From JAZGBC01 sp036444495 (GTDB lineage: Bacteria > Pseudomonadota > Alphaproteobacteria > Kiloniellales > J153): a stretch of DNA of 6,297 nucleotides. The translations under genes were made by a program, and so were the position numbers. The notes beneath the pieces are model-generated. The model made no database searches, was not told where the DNA came from, and saw only the letters and a program-made list of their open reading frames with translations. The stretch covers positions 1 to 6,297 of the forward strand of contig JAZGBC010000171.1 of assembly GCA_036444495.1 (NCBI GenBank), read 5' to 3'. Below are positions 4,268 to 6,297 of this stretch, piece by piece (positions within the stretch are counted from its first letter, which is position 1; every line of letters starts with the position of its first letter).

Positions 4268-6297
4268 ATGGACACAGCGCCGTCATCCGTCTCAAAATCC
4301 GGCGCCAAAGCCGCCCCTGACGAATCCGCAGTCCCCCATAACGACATGGCCAATGCGCTGCGCGCGCTGGCCATGGACGCGGTGCAGCGCGCCAATTCCG
4401 GCCACCCCGGCATGCCCATGGGCATGGCCGATGTGGCCACGGTGCTCTTCACCCGCTTCCTCAAGTTCGACCCGGCGCGCCCCGACTGGCCCGACCGGGA
4501 CCGCTTCGTGCTCTCGGCCGGGCACGGCTCCATGCTGCTCTACGGACTGCTCTATCTGACCGGCTACGAGGATGTCACGCTGGAGGAGCTGAAGAACTTC
4601 CGCCATCTGGGCAGCCGCACCGCCGGCCACCCGGAGTACGGCCACACCGCCGGGGTGGAAACAACCACCGGCCCCCTGGGCCAGGGACTGGGCAACGCCG
4701 TCGGCATGGCGCTGGCCGAGCGCCTGCTGGAGGCGCGCTACGGGGACAAGATCGTCGATCACACGACCTATGTGATCGCCGGCGACGGCGACCTGATGGA
4801 AGGCATCAGCCACGAGGCCGCCTCGCTCGCCGGGCACCTGAAGCTTTCCAAACTGATCGTCCTGTTCGACGACAACGGGATTTCCATCGACGGGCGCACC
4901 TCGCTCACCGTCTCCGACGACCAGATCAAGCGTTTCGAGGCCTGCGGCTGGGCGGCCCAGGCGGTCGACGGCCACGATCCCGAAGCGGTCGCCGCGGCGC
5001 TTGCCGCCGCGCAGGAGAGCGACCGCCCCTCGCTCATAGCCTGCCGCACGGAGATCGGCCATGGCGCGCCGACCAAGGCGAACAGCTCCAAGTCGCACGG
5101 CTCCCCGCTCGGCGAAGAAGAGGTGGCCGGCGCGCGCGAGAAGCTGGGCTGGCCCCATCCGCCCTTCGAGATCCCCGAGGCGATTCTGGCCGCCTGGCGC
5201 GCGGCGGGGGCGCGTGGGGCGGCCGAATCCCAGGCCTGGGACGAATGCTTTGCCGCGCTCGGGGAGGCACAGCGGCACACCTTCGAGCGGCAGATGGCCG
5301 GCGAGCTGCCCGCCGGCTGGCGCGCCACACTCGCCCACGTCAAGCGCGAGGCCGTCGAGGAAGCGCCCAAGATCGCCACCCGCGTCTCCTCGCAGCGGGT
5401 GCTCAATGCGCTCTGCCCCCAGGTGCCGGAGCTGATCGGCGGCTCGGCGGATCTGACCGGCTCCAACAACACCCGGGCCGCGAACCAGACCGCTGTCAGC
5501 GCCGAGGATTTCTCCGGCAGCTACATCCATTACGGCGTGCGCGAGCACGCCATGGCCGCGGCCATGAACGGCATGGCGTTGCACGGCGGGTTGATCCCCT
5601 ACGCTGGCACCTTCCTGGTCTTCACCGATTACTGCCGCCCGTCGATCCGCCTCTCCGCTCTCATGAACCAGCGCGTGATCTATGTCATGACCCACGATTC
5701 CATCGGCCTGGGCGAGGACGGGCCCACGCACCAGCCGGTGGAACATCTGGCGGCGCTGCGCGCCATCCCGAACCTGCACGTCTTCCGCCCGGCCGATACC
5801 ATCGAAACGGCGGAGGCCTGGGAGCTGGCGCTGGAGCGGCGGGACGGCCCTTCGGTCCTGGCGCTCAGCCGCCAGGGGCTGCCCACGCTGCGCGCCGAGC
5901 ATAGCGATGAGAACCTGAGCGCCCACGGCGCCTATATCCTGGCGCCGGCGCAAAACACGCGCCAGGTGACCCTGATCGCCACCGGCTCGGAGGTGGAAAT
6001 CGCGCTGAAGGCGCAAGGCATACTGGCCGAGCGGGGCATCTCGGCGGCGGTGGTCTCCATGCCCTGCTGGGAGCTCTTCCAGGCGCAACCGGCCCACTAC
6101 CGCGACGAGGTGCTGGGTCCGGGCAGCCTGCGGGTGGCGATCGAGGCCGCGGTGCCGTTCGGCTGGGACACCTGGCTCGGGCCCGACGGCGCTTTCGTCG
6201 GCATGCAGGGCTTTGGCGCCTCGGCACCGCTAGCGGATCTCTACAAGCATTTCGGAATCACGCCGGAGGCCGTGGTCGAGACCGTGACCGCGCGGCT
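4268..6297 (+). CDS. tkt: Transketolase (3' end just outside window)
   Basis: Transketolase is a thiamine diphosphate enzyme that moves two-carbon ketol units between sugar phosphates in the pentose phosphate pathway (and the Calvin cycle where present). The frame is open without interruption for 676 codons and ends ...ITPEAVVETVTAR, the usual family C-terminus, so only a few codons should be missing. Visible landmarks are H46 in SGHPGMPMG, the cofactor motif GDGDLMEG at 172-179 with D173 and the paired N203 in FDDNGISID, the catalytic glutamate E426 in YGVREHAMA, and DSIGLGEDGPTHQP in the pyrimidine domain. The ATG at 4268 has AGGTGGA seven bases upstream. This gives an N-terminus about 20 residues longer than E. 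coli TktA (H26 there, H46 here); an internal ATG before ANALRALAMD would be an alternative. It is transcribed divergently from the zapA operon. Confidence 0.97.
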   Translation, partial: MDTAPSSVSKSGAKAAPDESAVPHNDMANALRALAMDAVQRANSGHPGMPMGMADVATVLFTRFLKFDPARPDWPDRDRFVLSAGHGSMLLYGLLYLTGYEDVTLEELKNFRHLGSRTAGHPEYGHTAGVETTTGPLGQGLGNAVGMALAERLLEARYGDKIVDHTTYVIAGDGDLMEGISHEAASLAGHLKLSKLIVLFDDNGISIDGRTSLTVSDDQIKRFEACGWAAQAVDGHDPEAVAAALAAAQESDRPSLIACRTEIGHGAPTKANSSKSHGSPLGEEEVAGAREKLGWPHPPFEIPEAILAAWRAAGARGAAESQAWDECFAALGEAQRHTFERQMAGELPAGWRATLAHVKREAVEEAPKIATRVSSQRVLNALCPQVPELIGGSADLTGSNNTRAANQTAVSAEDFSGSYIHYGVREHAMAAAMNGMALHGGLIPYAGTFLVFTDYCRPSIRLSALMNQRVIYVMTHDSIGLGEDGPTHQPVEHLAALRAIPNLHVFRPADTIETAEAWELALERRDGPSVLALSRQGLPTLRAEHSDENLSAHGAYILAPAQNTRQVTLIATGSEVEIALKAQGILAERGISAAVVSMPCWELFQAQPAHYRDEVLGPGSLRVAIEAAVPFGWDTWLGPDGAFVGMQGFGASAPLADLYKHFGITPEAVVETVTAR

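Noticed and set aside
4292..6097. A 601-codon open frame on the minus strand across transketolase
   Set aside because: It is antisense to an intact transketolase frame with all catalytic motifs; its His/Gly/Arg-rich product resembles no family and is a by-product of high GC at third positions.

Overview
The window looks like the chromosome of a GC-rich alphaproteobacterium, probably near Rhodospirillales. The evidence is high G+C with strong third-position GC, the gene order 5-formyltetrahydrofolate cyclo-ligase / 6S RNA / zapA / DUF4164-type coiled-coil gene divergent from transketolase, an adjacent TIGR00282-yebC-ruvC block, and an alphaproteobacterial-type 6S RNA. Genus cannot be fixed from the sequence alone.

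Left part (1-1357), minus strand: yebC (334-1083) followed by the start of ruvC (1-191, cut by the window edge). Between them lies an array of five 25-26 bp tandem repeats (206-332), each able to form a small hairpin in the transcript. The 274-bp region 1084-1357 separates yebC from a divergent gene and holds a cluster of inverted repeats and an exact TTAA-N7-TTAA sequence, the CtrA consensus.

Middle (1358-1705): a plus-strand gene for a 91-residue acidic protein of unknown function, whose last residues resemble the C-terminal tail of alphaproteobacterial chemoreceptors. A hairpin with a T8 tract follows it. It interrupts an otherwise minus-strand run of housekeeping genes.

Right-middle (1706-4004), minus strand: a coiled-coil DUF4164-like protein, zapA (GTG start), 6S RNA (about 3212-3371, defined by a 13-bp closing helix), 5-formyltetrahydrofolate cyclo-ligase, and a TIGR00282/YmdB-family metallophosphoesterase. 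They are closely spaced and all point the same way: cell division, growth-phase control of RNA polymerase, one-carbon metabolism and probable RNA turnover. Candidate promoters lie before the DUF4164-like gene and before 6S RNA.

Right (4005-6297): a 263-bp divergent regulatory region with candidate promoters in both directions and two inverted repeats at their -35 elements, then transketolase (tkt) on the plus strand, open to the window edge and probably complete but for its last few codons.

Most of the content is conserved housekeeping. The less ordinary signals are the hairpin repeat array between yebC and ruvC, and the orphan small gene with a chemoreceptor-like tail behind a CtrA-type box.
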